Shown: one piece after another, positions 9,299 to 17,748 of the stretch
Numbering within the stretch: the stretch's first letter is position 1
Layout: each line of letters opens with the position of its first letter
Source: Novosphingobium sp. Chol11
GTDB taxonomy: Bacteria; Pseudomonadota; Alphaproteobacteria; Sphingomonadales; Sphingomonadaceae
Length of the DNA: 34,517 bases
Direction: 5' to 3'
NCBI GenBank assembly: GCA_945906105.1
Contig: CAMDQO010000029.1
Coordinates: forward strand, 1-34,517
Notes under the pieces: model-generated
The model's input: only the letters and a program-made list of their open reading frames with translations
Database searches by the model: none
What the model was told of the DNA's origin: nothing
Position numbers and translations under genes: made by a program

Positions 9299-10357
9299 AT
9301 GATCCCACCAGGCGAAACCATTGGCATCCTTGGTGGCGGCCAGCTGGGCCGGATGATGGCCATGGCGGCGGCGCAGCTGGGCTATCGCTGCCACATCTAT
9401 GCCCCCGAAGCGGTGAGCATCGCCGCCGAGGTCTGCGGCGGCTTCACTTGCGCGGCGTGGGATGACGCCGAGGCTCTCGCCCGCTTTGCCACTGACTGCG
9501 CGGTGATCACCTATGAGTTTGAGAATGTGCCGGTGGCCCCGCTCGTCCATCTTGGTCAGGTGCGGCTGCTGCCAAACCCCTCTGCGCTCGAAACCGCGCA
9601 GGACCGGATCACCGAAAAACAATTCATCGAAAGTCTTGAGGGCACACCGGCACCTTATGCCGAGGTCAATTCGCCCGCCGATCTGGCCGCTGCCATCGCC
9701 CACATCGGCACTCCCGGCATCCTCAAGACGCGGCGCGATGGCTATGATGGCAAGGGCCAGTGGCGCATCATGTCGCCCGCCGATGCCAAGAACCTTGATC
9801 TGCCCGACAAGCCGCTGGTCTATGAAGGCTTCGTTGATTTCATCGCCGAATTTTCGGTGCTGCTATGCCGCGGCCAGGATGGTGATGTGCGGTTCTGGGA
9901 TTCGCCGGTCAATGTCCACAAGGGCGGCATCCTTGCCCGCTCGACCATCCCCGCCCCTGCTGAAGTGCTGGAGCAGGTCGAGGCCGCCCGCGTGCTTGCC
10001 CGCAAGGTGGCCGATGCACTGGACTATGTCGGCGTGCTGACGCTCGAATTCTTCGCCACGGCAGACGGCCCTTTGGTCAACGAGATCGCGCCGCGGGTGC
10101 ATAATTCCGGGCACTGGACCATCGAAGGGGCGATCACCAGCCAGTTTGAAAACCACGTCCGCGCCATTTGCGGTCTGCCGCTTGGCGATACTGCGCTGAT
10201 CGCGCATGGCGTCGAAATGCGCAATGTCATCGGCGATGCGGCAGAAAACTGGGAGCAGATCCTCTCGGACCCCGCCAACCACCTCCACCTCTACGGCAAG
10301 GCCGCCGCACGCCCGGGCCGTAAAATGGGCCATGTCACAAGGCTCATTCTTAAATGA
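9299..10357 (+). CDS. purK: 5-(carboxyamino)imidazole ribonucleotide synthase
   Basis: ATP-grasp enzyme that carboxylates AIR to N5-CAIR using ATP and bicarbonate; 352 residues, the family's usual size. The N-terminus has the glycine-rich ILGGGQLGRMMAMAA. ATP-grasp elements follow: LKTRRDGYDGKGQWRI, VYEGFVDFIAEFSV, and the Mg-binding region VNEIAPRVHNSGHWTIEGA. The stop overlaps the folA start by 4 nt (ATGA), coupling purine and folate genes in one transcript. Confidence 0.97.
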   Translation: MIPPGETIGILGGGQLGRMMAMAAAQLGYRCHIYAPEAVSIAAEVCGGFTCAAWDDAEALARFATDCAVITYEFENVPVAPLVHLGQVRLLPNPSALETAQDRITEKQFIESLEGTPAPYAEVNSPADLAAAIAHIGTPGILKTRRDGYDGKGQWRIMSPADAKNLDLPDKPLVYEGFVDFIAEFSVLLCRGQDGDVRFWDSPVNVHKGGILARSTIPAPAEVLEQVEAARVLARKVADALDYVGVLTLEFFATADGPLVNEIAPRVHNSGHWTIEGAITSQFENHVRAICGLPLGDTALIAHGVEMRNVIGDAAENWEQILSDPANHLHLYGKAAARPGRKMGHVTRLILK

Positions 10358-10854
10358 AAAATACCGAGGTTTTCCTCGTCGTCGCAGCCGCTGCGAATGG
10401 CGTGATCGGGGCGGATGGCGCGATGCCCTGGCACATTCCCGACGATCTGCGCCGCTTCAAGACGCTGACAATGAACCTGCCGATAGTGATGGGCCGCAAG
10501 ACCTTCGATTCGCTGCCCGGTGTGTTGCCCGGCCGCCGCCATATCGTGCTGACCCGTGACAAGCGCTGGCAGGCCGATGGCGTGGAGACTGCCGCCAACC
10601 TCGATGCCGCGCTCAGCCTTGCCAATGCCGCCCATATCGCGGTGATCGGCGGCGCGGAAATCTATGCACTGGCCCTGCCGCGTGCCAGCCGGATCGAGAT
10701 GACCGAAGTGCATAGCGCACCCCCCGGCGATACGCTGTTCCCCGCGCTTGATCCCGCAGAGTGGCAGGAAACCAGCCGCGAGACCCATCCGGCGGAAGGC
10801 GGGCGTCCCAGTTTTGACTTCGTCACCCTGCTGCGTAAACCATCCGCAACATAG
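10354..10854 (+). CDS. folA: Dihydrofolate reductase
   Basis: NADPH-dependent reduction of dihydrofolate to tetrahydrofolate; 166 residues. Seen: VVAAAANGVIGADGAMPWHIPDDL, with the substrate-binding Asp in PDDL corresponding to E. coli Asp27; IVMGRKTFDSL for NADPH binding; and VIGGAEIYALALP. It overlaps purK by ATGA. Tetrahydrofolate cofactors feed purine synthesis, so the coupling makes metabolic sense. The next gene starts 11 nt downstream with its own GAAGGGAGAG box. Confidence 0.96.
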   Translation: MKNTEVFLVVAAAANGVIGADGAMPWHIPDDLRRFKTLTMNLPIVMGRKTFDSLPGVLPGRRHIVLTRDKRWQADGVETAANLDAALSLANAAHIAVIGGAEIYALALPRASRIEMTEVHSAPPGDTLFPALDPAEWQETSRETHPAEGGRPSFDFVTLLRKPSAT

Positions 10855-10865
10855 AAGGGAGAGTT

Positions 10866-12050
10866 ATGCGTAAGCGGGTTTGGGTTCCGCTGGCCGCTTT
10901 GGCGGTGGCAGCGACTGGCTTTTTCGGGATTACCCCGGGCTATCTCGAAGGCAGCATGAACAAGATCGACGGCAGGGCGCTGATCCCGGTTAGCGCCGAA
11001 GCCTTGGCAATGCACAAGACGCTGGAGGTCGTCGATCTTCATTCCGATACCCTGATGTGGCAGCGCAATCTTCTGGAATCAGCCAATCGCGGCCATGAGG
11101 ATCTGCCACGCCTGCAACAGGGCAATGTCGCGCTGCAACTGTTCTCCAGCGTGACCAAAACGCCGCGAGGACTGAACTACGACGGCAACAGTGCCGATAC
11201 TGACAACATTACCCCACTGGTGATCGCGCAGTTGCAGCCGGTGCGCACTTGGACCTCATTGGCCGAACGGTCACTGTTTCACGCCCGGAAGCTGGACAGG
11301 GCGGTGGCCGGATCAAACAGCAAGCTCACCAAAGTGCATGACAGTGCCGGGCTTGACGCGCTGCTTACCGCGCGCACCAAGGGTCACGGCCCAGTCGGTG
11401 CAATGCTCACCATCGAGGGCCTGCATAACCTTGAAGGCAAGATCGAGAACCTCGATCGGCTCTATGCAGCGGGTTTCCGCATGGCCGGACTGACTCACTT
11501 TTTTGACAATGAGCTGGCCGGATCGATGCACGGAATCAAGAAGGGCGGAATCACCGCCTTTGGCCTCGAAGTGGCAGGCCGGATGGAAGACAAGGGCATG
11601 ATCATCGATATCGCCCACCTGAGCCATGCCGGGGTTGCCCAGCTACTGGCAATCGCCCGCCGACCGGTGGTGTCCAGCCACGGCGGGGTGCAGGCCACTT
11701 GCAAGGTCAACCGCAACCTTACCGATGATGAGATCAAGGGACTGGCGAAAACCGGCGGCGTGGTCGGCATCGGCTATTGGGACGGTGCGGTCTGCGACAC
11801 CTCCCCGCGCGCTGTTGCCAAGGCCATGAAATATGTTCGCGACCTGGTCGGGATCGCCCATGTTGCACTGGGCAGCGACTATGACGGGGCGACAACCGTC
11901 CGCTTTGATACCAGCCAGCTGGTCCAGGTGACGCAGTCACTGATGGACGAAGGCTTTACCCCGGACGAAATTCGCGCGGTGATGGGCGGCAATGCGCTGC
12001 GGGTGATCCGTGCCGGACTGGTCCCGCTACCCGTGACCGTCGCACTATGA
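10866..12050 (+). CDS. Exported membrane dipeptidase (peptidase M19 family)
   Basis: 394-residue zinc dipeptidase of the renal-dipeptidase family. An N-terminal basic-hydrophobic segment (residues 1-~22) looks like a signal peptide or anchor, placing the enzyme in the periplasm or membrane. Metal-site motifs: VVDLHSDTLM (His59, Asp61), LTIEGLHNL (bridging Glu), IDIAHLSHAG (~240-250), VSSHGG (~265) and GSDYDGAT near the C-terminus. Family members cleave dipeptides, including D-amino-acid dipeptides; the exact substrate is unknown. Stop and ribF start share ATGA. Confidence 0.9.
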   Translation: MRKRVWVPLAALAVAATGFFGITPGYLEGSMNKIDGRALIPVSAEALAMHKTLEVVDLHSDTLMWQRNLLESANRGHEDLPRLQQGNVALQLFSSVTKTPRGLNYDGNSADTDNITPLVIAQLQPVRTWTSLAERSLFHARKLDRAVAGSNSKLTKVHDSAGLDALLTARTKGHGPVGAMLTIEGLHNLEGKIENLDRLYAAGFRMAGLTHFFDNELAGSMHGIKKGGITAFGLEVAGRMEDKGMIIDIAHLSHAGVAQLLAIARRPVVSSHGGVQATCKVNRNLTDDEIKGLAKTGGVVGIGYWDGAVCDTSPRAVAKAMKYVRDLVGIAHVALGSDYDGATTVRFDTSQLVQVTQSLMDEGFTPDEIRAVMGGNALRVIRAGLVPLPVTVAL

Positions 12051-12964
12051 CTATCCCACGCCTTGATCACCGCGAACCCATGCCCGAAGCCTTGCGCGGC
12101 GCTGTGCTGGCGCTAGGCAATTTCGATGGCTTTCACCAAGGCCATCAGGCGGTGGTGGGTGAGGCGTTGCGTTGGGCGCGGGCTGAGGGCAGGCCTTGCG
12201 TGGTCGCCACGTTTGATCCGCATCCGGTGCGCTTTTTCAAGCCCGATGCCGAACCGTTCCGCCTGACCACGCTCGATCAGCGGCAGGAACTGTTCGCTGC
12301 GGCCGGAGCCGACGCCATGCTGGTGTTCCACTTCGATGGCGCGATGGCCGCTATGCCAGCCGAAGCATGGGCCGAGGGTATGGTCAGCCAGCACATCGGC
12401 GCCAAGGGCGTCGTCACCGGCGAGGACTTCACTTTTGGCAAAGGGCGCGGCGGCAATCCTGAAGTGCTGCGCCAACGCGGCGTTGAAACCCGCACCATCG
12501 GCGCGGTGAACGATGAGCATGGTCCGGTTTCGTCCAGCCGCATCCGTGCGGCGCTCAAAGCGGGTGACTGCGAGGAAGCCGCCCGCCTGCTCACGCGCCC
12601 GTTTGCGGTGCGCGGGCTGGTGCAGCATGGTGACAAGAATGGCCGTAAGCTGGGCTTCCCCACCGCCAACCTGCCGCTCGGAAGCTATCTGCGCCCGCGT
12701 TACGGGATCTATGCCATCAAGGGCCGCCTGCCCGATGGGCGGCTGGTGAACGGCGCCGCCAATCTGGGTATCCGCCCGACCTTTGATCCGCCGGTCGAAC
12801 TGCTTGAACCGCATTTCTTCGATTTTGCCGAAGACCTCTATGGTGCCGAGATCGAGGTGGAATTCCACAAGCTCTTGCGATCAGAAGAAAAATTTGACAC
12901 GCTGGAGGCACTCGTCGCACAAATTGCGGTGGATTGTCAGGAAGCGCGAAGGGTTCTGGGATGA
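12047..12964 (+). CDS. ribF: Bifunctional riboflavin kinase / FMN adenylyltransferase
   Basis: Makes FMN and FAD from riboflavin; 305 residues, standard length. The N-terminal adenylyltransferase domain has LALGNFDGFHQGHQAV (~21-36) and FDPHPVRFF. GPVSSSRIRAALKAGD marks the domain end. The C-terminal kinase domain has GDKNGRKLGFPTANLPL and PRYGIYAIKGRL. It starts on an ATGA overlap with the M19 dipeptidase gene and ends with another ATGA overlap into the GDPD-like gene, so three unrelated functions are translated in tandem. Confidence 0.96.
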   Translation: MTIPRLDHREPMPEALRGAVLALGNFDGFHQGHQAVVGEALRWARAEGRPCVVATFDPHPVRFFKPDAEPFRLTTLDQRQELFAAAGADAMLVFHFDGAMAAMPAEAWAEGMVSQHIGAKGVVTGEDFTFGKGRGGNPEVLRQRGVETRTIGAVNDEHGPVSSSRIRAALKAGDCEEAARLLTRPFAVRGLVQHGDKNGRKLGFPTANLPLGSYLRPRYGIYAIKGRLPDGRLVNGAANLGIRPTFDPPVELLEPHFFDFAEDLYGAEIEVEFHKLLRSEEKFDTLEALVAQIAVDCQEARRVLG

Positions 12965-14013
12965 TGGTCTGGCTGCGACGTATCGGCTTTTTCTTCGCGC
13001 TTAGCTTCCTTGTCCTCACCGTCATCAACGCCAGCTGGCTCGCTGACAGGCCGCGTGGCTATGTCCGCCAGATCGCTCATCACGGCACTGCCCAGCAATT
13101 CGATCACCAGAATCTGGCCGCCAGAGGTTGCAGCGCCGCGCACATCGAAACGCCGGTCCATGATTACCTCGCCAATACGATTGATGGGCTGATGGCGGCG
13201 GTGCGGCTGGGCGCACCGATGATCGAGGTGGATGTTTCCAGCACCAGCGACGGGCAGCTCGTGCTGTTCGGGGATGATACGCTTGATTGCGCCACCAATG
13301 GCAAGGGCATCGTGAACAGCCACACGCTGGCAGAGCTGAAAGCGCTCGACCTGGGCTATGGCTATACGGCCGATGGCGGTAAAAGTTTCCCGTTTCGCGG
13401 TAAGGGCCTGGGCCTTATGCCAACTGTTGCTCAGGCTTTGAGGGTACTGCCGACCAGCGCAATCCTGTTCAACGTAAAAAGCAGCGATCCCCAAGTGGCT
13501 GACCGGCTGGCGGCGCTGATCAAGGCTGCTGGCCGCAATGTTGATACCTATGGCGATGGCTTTACCGGCCCTGCCCCGCTCATCGCCCGCCTCCACGCTG
13601 CTTTTCCCAAAGCCTGGGCTTTCAGCCCCGAATCGGTGAGCCAATGCACCAGCGATTATCTCAAATATGGCTGGTTCACGGTGGTGCCTGAAAGCTGCAA
13701 AGGCGGCACGCTGCGGATTCCGCTAAATTACCAATGGGCCTTTGCCGGCTGGCCAGATCGCACGCAGCAGCGGATGAAAGACGCCGGCGCGCGGATCATC
13801 ATCACCGGCCCATATCATTTCGGCAAAGCCGCCGTGGGCCTCGATCTGCCAGAACAGATCCCCAAAGTGCCCGCCGCCTTCACCGGCTATCTCTGGGTGG
13901 AGGATATCTACACCGTCGGCCCTGCGCTCCACCCCGGTTTCAACAAGCGCCGCCCGCCTGAGGAAGAGGCTCTGATCAAGGCGCTGGCGGCACGCAGGAA
14001 AGCACGGGAATAG
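12961..14013 (+). CDS. Glycerophosphodiester phosphodiesterase-like membrane-anchored protein
   Basis: 350 residues. The N-terminal hydrophobic segment (~6-24) is a signal anchor. The body resembles a GDPD subfamily by IAHHGTAQQF (~38-47), IEVDVSSTSDGQLVLF (~88-103) with the metal-binding Glu/Asp pair, LDLGYGYTADGGKSFPFRG, and LGLMPTVAQAL. The family's second catalytic His, normally in a (V/F)HD motif, is replaced by Gly104 (LFGDDTLDC), and the first motif reads AHHG instead of AHRG. It may therefore be inactive or altered as a phosphodiesterase. Start ATG 12961 overlaps the ribF stop; a second ATG follows immediately. Confidence 0.82.
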   Translation: MMVWLRRIGFFFALSFLVLTVINASWLADRPRGYVRQIAHHGTAQQFDHQNLAARGCSAAHIETPVHDYLANTIDGLMAAVRLGAPMIEVDVSSTSDGQLVLFGDDTLDCATNGKGIVNSHTLAELKALDLGYGYTADGGKSFPFRGKGLGLMPTVAQALRVLPTSAILFNVKSSDPQVADRLAALIKAAGRNVDTYGDGFTGPAPLIARLHAAFPKAWAFSPESVSQCTSDYLKYGWFTVVPESCKGGTLRIPLNYQWAFAGWPDRTQQRMKDAGARIIITGPYHFGKAAVGLDLPEQIPKVPAAFTGYLWVEDIYTVGPALHPGFNKRRPPEEEALIKALAARRKARE

Positions 14014-14108
14014 TTTTGCGGCGCGCGCAGAAGCTTTGTGGCTTCGTGAGAGCCGCCCTTTCTTCCCAATTTGCAGTAACGCCTCGCCCCCGCTAAGGCC
14101 CGCCGCAT

Positions 14109-17100
14109 ATGACTGAACAGCGCGACTTTAGAGACACCGTCTTCCTGCCGAAGACCGATTTCCCCATGAAGGCTGGCCTTCCCCAGAAGGAGCCGCATAT
14201 TCTGGCGCGCTGGCAGGCTGAAGATATTTACCGTGCCTTGCGCGAAGCCCGCAAAGGCCGCGAGAAGTTCATCCTCCACGATGGCCCGCCCTATGCCAAT
14301 GGCGACATGCACATCGGCCACGCGCTCAACCATATCCTGAAAGACATGGTGGTGCGCACGCAAAGCCTGCTGGGCAAGGACGCGCCTTACGTGCCCGGTT
14401 GGGATTGCCACGGCCTGCCGATCGAGTGGAAGGTTGAGGAGCAGTACCGCAAGAAGAAGCTCGACAAGGATCAGGTCGATCCCATCGAGTTCCGCGCCGA
14501 ATGCCGCGCCTATGCGCAAGGCTGGGTGGATAAACAGCGCGAACAGCTCAAGCGGCTGGGCGTCAATGCCGATTGGGACAATCCCTATCTCACCATGGAT
14601 TTTCAGGCTGAAGCGACCATCGTTGCCGAGCTGATGAAGTTTGCCGAAAGCGGGCAATTGTACCGCGGGGCCAAGCCGGTGATGTGGTCGCCGGTCGAAA
14701 AGACCGCGCTGGCCGAGGCCGAGGTTGAGTACGAGGATATCGTCTCGACGCAGATCGATGTGGCGTTTGAGATTGTGGAATCGCCGATTGCCGAATTGGT
14801 CGGCGCCCATGCGGTGATCTGGACGACGACGCCTTGGACGATCCCGGTGAACCAGGCTTTGGCCTATGGGGCTGAGGTTGAGTATGTTCTGGTTGAGCTG
14901 GACGGCGTTCGATATCTCATCGGACGAGAACTTGGCCCCTCATTCCTCGCTCGAAGGGGCAAAGGTAATTGGGACGAAATGCTGCGGTTGCTAGAGCAAA
15001 CTGCTGATAACGGGGCGTTGACAAGAGTTTCATTTATGGGCTCCGACCTCGCCGGAACCATCGCCCGCCACCCGATGCACGCACTCGGCGGGTTCTTCGC
15101 CAAGCCGCGCCCGTTCCTTGATGGCTCAGCATTCGTTACCACCGAGACCGGCACCGGCCTCGTCCACATGGCCCCCGATCACGGCGAGGATGACTTTGCG
15201 CTGTGCAAGGCGCATGGCATCGAGCCGGTCTTTGCGGTGGAAGGCGACGGCAAGTACCGCGCTGACTGGCTGTGGCTGGGCGGCCTCGGCTCGGTCATCA
15301 ACCCCAAGTTCAATGCGCCCGATGGGCCGATCTGCGAGGCTTTGCGCGAAGCGGGCGGATTGCTGGCGGCCTCGGCGGATTACAAGCACTCTTACCCGCA
15401 TTCGTGGCGCTCCAAGGCCAAGGTGATCTATCGCTGCACGCCGCAGTGGTTTGTGCCGATGGACCGGGAGATTACCCCTCCACCACCTTCGGCGGTCCCC
15501 CTCCCCATCGCAAGTCGATGGGGAGGATCGGCGACAAGTTCCTCCTCATCGACTTGCGATGGGGAGGTGGCAGCGCGTAGCGCTGACGGAGGGGCCACTC
15601 TGCGTCAAACCGCGTTGCTAGCCATCACCAACACCCGCTGGGTCCCCGAAAAGGGCGAAAACCGCATCCGATCAATGGTAGAGGGCCGCCCGGATTGGGT
15701 GCTGTCGCGCCAGCGGGCATGGGGCGTGCCGATCACGCTGTTCGTCAAAAAGGGCACCAACCAGTATCTTGATGATCCGGCGGTCAATGCGCGGATCATC
15801 GCCGGAATTCGCGCGGGCGGTGTCGATGCCTGGTCCGATGCCCGCGCGCAGGAATATCTTGGGACAGACTATAACGCCGAAGATTATGAGCGCGTTACCG
15901 ACATTCTTGACGTGTGGTTCGATTCTGGCTGCACCCACGCTTTTGTGCTGGAAAGCGGGCGCTGGCCCGATCTGACGCGGCCAACCGGCCACACAGGGCC
16001 TTGGGCCGACCTCTACCTTGAGGGCAGCGATCAGCATCGCGGCTGGTTCCAATCAAGCCTGCTGGAAAGCTGCGCCACCCGCGGCCATGCGCCCTATAAG
16101 GCGGTGCTGACCCACGGCTTCACCATGGATCAAAAGGGCATGAAAATGTCCAAGAGCCTTGGCAACACCATCGATCCCTTGAAGGTGATGGAAACCAACG
16201 GCGCGGACATTATCCGGTTGTGGGCGCTGTCGGTCGATTACACCGAGGATCACCGCATCGGTGATGAAATCTTGCGCGGCGTTTCCGATCAATACCGCAA
16301 GCTGCGCAACAGCTTCCGCTATCTGCTGGGCGCGCTGGACGGTTTTAGCGAGGCCGAGCGCGTCGATGTGGCCGCAATGCCCGAGCTGGAGCGCTATGTG
16401 CTGGCGCTGCTGGCCAAGCTGGATGGTACGCTGCGGCAAGCCGTTGGCAAAGATGACATTCGCACACTCGATTTCAACACCTACGTCCGCGCGCTGACCG
16501 ACTTCTGCAACGAGGATTTGTCTGCGTTCTTCTTCGATATCCGCAAGGATTCGCTTTACTGCGACGCGGCGGATGACCCGAAGCGCATGGCTTACCGGAC
16601 GGTGCTCGACACGCTGTTCCATGCCTTGGTGCGCTACGCCGCGCCGGTACTGGTGTTTACCAGCGAAGAGGTTTGGGGGACGCGTTTTCCGGATGCGGGG
16701 AGCGTGCATTTGCTGGAGTGGCCGGAGGTTCCCAACGCAACAACCACCCTTCGTCATTCCCGCGAAGGCGGGAACCTCTCTCCCGACCTTGCGTCTGGTG
16801 AAACGCCGGAGATGGGTCCCCGCCTTCGCGGGGATGACGAACTGTTGGATAGGTGGGATGGTTTGCGCAGCTTGCGGCAGTCTGTCACCTACAAGATTGA
16901 ACCGTTGCGCCGTGATCGCGAGATCGGCTCCAGCAACGAAGTCGAAATTTTTCTCAAAAACTTCTCGGCAAGTGGGTTTGATACCGAAACACTCGCTGAG
17001 GTTTTTATCGTATCAGCGGTAGCTGAGGTGGAGGTGATTGATACGCTCGTCGGCCTTGAGTCGATTGATGTCGAGGGGATGCGAAACGATGGGACTGGTG

Positions 17101-17234
17101 TTGGAGTGACCGTCACCCGCACCACCCACCACAAATGCGGTCGCTGCTGGAAGCATCTCCCAGAAGTCACCGAGGACGGCGCGCTTTGTTCACGTTGTGA
17201 CAATGTTGTGGCGGGAATAGACGCAGACACATGA
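14109..17234 (+). CDS. ileS: Isoleucyl-tRNA synthetase with two in-frame repeat insertions
   Basis: Charges tRNA-Ile; class I synthetase. HIGH is at residues 68-71 and KMSKS at 679-683. The editing domain includes VIWTTTPWTIPVNQAL. The C-terminal zinc element is CGRCW...CSRC. At 1041 residues it is longer than the roughly 930-970 I expect for alphaproteobacteria. Two segments explain most of the excess. Residues ~456-496 (Pro/Ser-rich, between the QWFVPMD block and LRQTALLAI) are encoded by the palindromic element at 15475-15594. Residues ~881-911 (RHSREGGNL...PRLRGDDE) are encoded by a different palindromic element at 16751-16840. Conserved blocks resume in frame after both, so the gene appears functional. 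lspA overlaps the stop by ATGA. Confidence 0.95.
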   Translation: MTEQRDFRDTVFLPKTDFPMKAGLPQKEPHILARWQAEDIYRALREARKGREKFILHDGPPYANGDMHIGHALNHILKDMVVRTQSLLGKDAPYVPGWDCHGLPIEWKVEEQYRKKKLDKDQVDPIEFRAECRAYAQGWVDKQREQLKRLGVNADWDNPYLTMDFQAEATIVAELMKFAESGQLYRGAKPVMWSPVEKTALAEAEVEYEDIVSTQIDVAFEIVESPIAELVGAHAVIWTTTPWTIPVNQALAYGAEVEYVLVELDGVRYLIGRELGPSFLARRGKGNWDEMLRLLEQTADNGALTRVSFMGSDLAGTIARHPMHALGGFFAKPRPFLDGSAFVTTETGTGLVHMAPDHGEDDFALCKAHGIEPVFAVEGDGKYRADWLWLGGLGSVINPKFNAPDGPICEALREAGGLLAASADYKHSYPHSWRSKAKVIYRCTPQWFVPMDREITPPPPSAVPLPIASRWGGSATSSSSSTCDGEVAARSADGGATLRQTALLAITNTRWVPEKGENRIRSMVEGRPDWVLSRQRAWGVPITLFVKKGTNQYLDDPAVNARIIAGIRAGGVDAWSDARAQEYLGTDYNAEDYERVTDILDVWFDSGCTHAFVLESGRWPDLTRPTGHTGPWADLYLEGSDQHRGWFQSSLLESCATRGHAPYKAVLTHGFTMDQKGMKMSKSLGNTIDPLKVMETNGADIIRLWALSVDYTEDHRIGDEILRGVSDQYRKLRNSFRYLLGALDGFSEAERVDVAAMPELERYVLALLAKLDGTLRQAVGKDDIRTLDFNTYVRALTDFCNEDLSAFFFDIRKDSLYCDAADDPKRMAYRTVLDTLFHALVRYAAPVLVFTSEEVWGTRFPDAGSVHLLEWPEVPNATTTLRHSREGGNLSPDLASGETPEMGPRLRGDDELLDRWDGLRSLRQSVTYKIEPLRRDREIGSSNEVEIFLKNFSASGFDTETLAEVFIVSAVAEVEVIDTLVGLESIDVEGMRNDGTGVGVTVTRTTHHKCGRCWKHLPEVTEDGALCSRCDNVVAGIDADT
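15475..15594. repeat. Palindromic repeat element A inside ileS (~120 bp, in frame)
   Basis: The ends are CCCCTCC (15475-15481) and GGAGGGG (15588-15594), perfect inverted repeats. Inside, a 21-nt arm at 15500-15520 is exactly complementary to 15547-15567. The left arm also folds on itself (CTCCCCATCG/CGATGGGGAG, 5-nt loop, 15501-15525). Smaller hairpins flank these at 15482-15496 and 15571-15585 (CAGCGC-GTA-GCGCTG). The span is exactly 40 codons with no stop in the ileS frame. I recognise the CCCCTCC...CTCCCCAT...ATGGGGAGG...GGAGGGG layout as a dispersed, normally intergenic repeat of Sphingomonadales and related genomes. Confidence 0.85.
16751..16840. repeat. Palindromic repeat element B inside ileS (~90 bp, in frame)
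   Basis: Arms at 16751-16775 and 16816-16840 are complementary at 23 of 25 positions, around a 40-nt centre. The core CGTCATtCCCGCGAAGGCGGGaAC is the widespread proteobacterial repeat that, when translated by accident, gives peptides such as HSREGGN and RLRGDD; exactly those words appear in the IleS protein. The span is 30 codons and keeps the frame. It sits in the linker between the anticodon-binding part and the C-terminal zinc region of IleS. It is unrelated in sequence to element A. Confidence 0.85.
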
Positions 17235-17725
17235 ATCGCCTCCCCCTCCCCGGCCTCATCACTGCCGCGCTCATCTTTCTTGCCGATCAGGCGGTGAAGT
17301 GGTGGGTGGAAGGTCCGCTCGCCCTGCGTGAGCGGTTGCAGATCGAGGTGATTTCCAACTTTCGCCTGACCTGGGCGGAAAATCGCGGCGTGTCGCTCGG
17401 GCTGCTTTCGGGCGAGACGCCGACCAGCCGCTGGCTGCTGGTGGCGCTCACTGGCGCCATCGCGATTGCCGTGGTGGTGTGGATGTGGCGCGAAAAAGCG
17501 CGCGGCGATGTCATGGCGCTTGGCCTCGTGCTCGGCGGCGCGCTGGGCAATATCCTCGACCGGATCAGCCAAGGCTATGTCACCGACTATGCCGACCTGC
17601 ATTTCGGCGAGTTCCGCCCCTTCATGATCTTCAACCTGGCCGATGCGGCGATTTCCATCGGCGTTCTGATTATCCTTGCCCGTTCGTTGCTTTCGCGCGA
17701 AAAGCGGGCCGAACAAACGGCGTGA
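17231..17725 (+). CDS. lspA: Lipoprotein signal peptidase (signal peptidase II)
   Basis: Inner-membrane aspartyl protease that cleaves prolipoprotein signal peptides after lipid attachment; 164 residues with four predicted helices. Conserved blocks: ENRGVSLGLL, GGALGNILDRISQGYVTDY (first catalytic Asp region) and FNLADAAISIG (second catalytic Asp). It overlaps the ileS stop by ATGA, the classic ileS-lspA arrangement. The next gene encodes a lipoprotein that is a plausible substrate. Confidence 0.95.
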   Translation: MNRLPLPGLITAALIFLADQAVKWWVEGPLALRERLQIEVISNFRLTWAENRGVSLGLLSGETPTSRWLLVALTGAIAIAVVVWMWREKARGDVMALGLVLGGALGNILDRISQGYVTDYADLHFGEFRPFMIFNLADAAISIGVLIILARSLLSREKRAEQTA

Positions 17726-17748
17726 AACCCGCCCCGGAGACCTTACCC

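Noticed and set aside
12113..12868. 251-codon minus-strand frame inside ribF
   Set aside because: The ribF frame shows both catalytic domains; the antisense sequence is low-information.
13908..14810. 300-codon minus-strand frame over the GDPD end and the ileS start
   Set aside because: It crosses two genuine plus-strand genes and contains no motif; typical antisense shadow.
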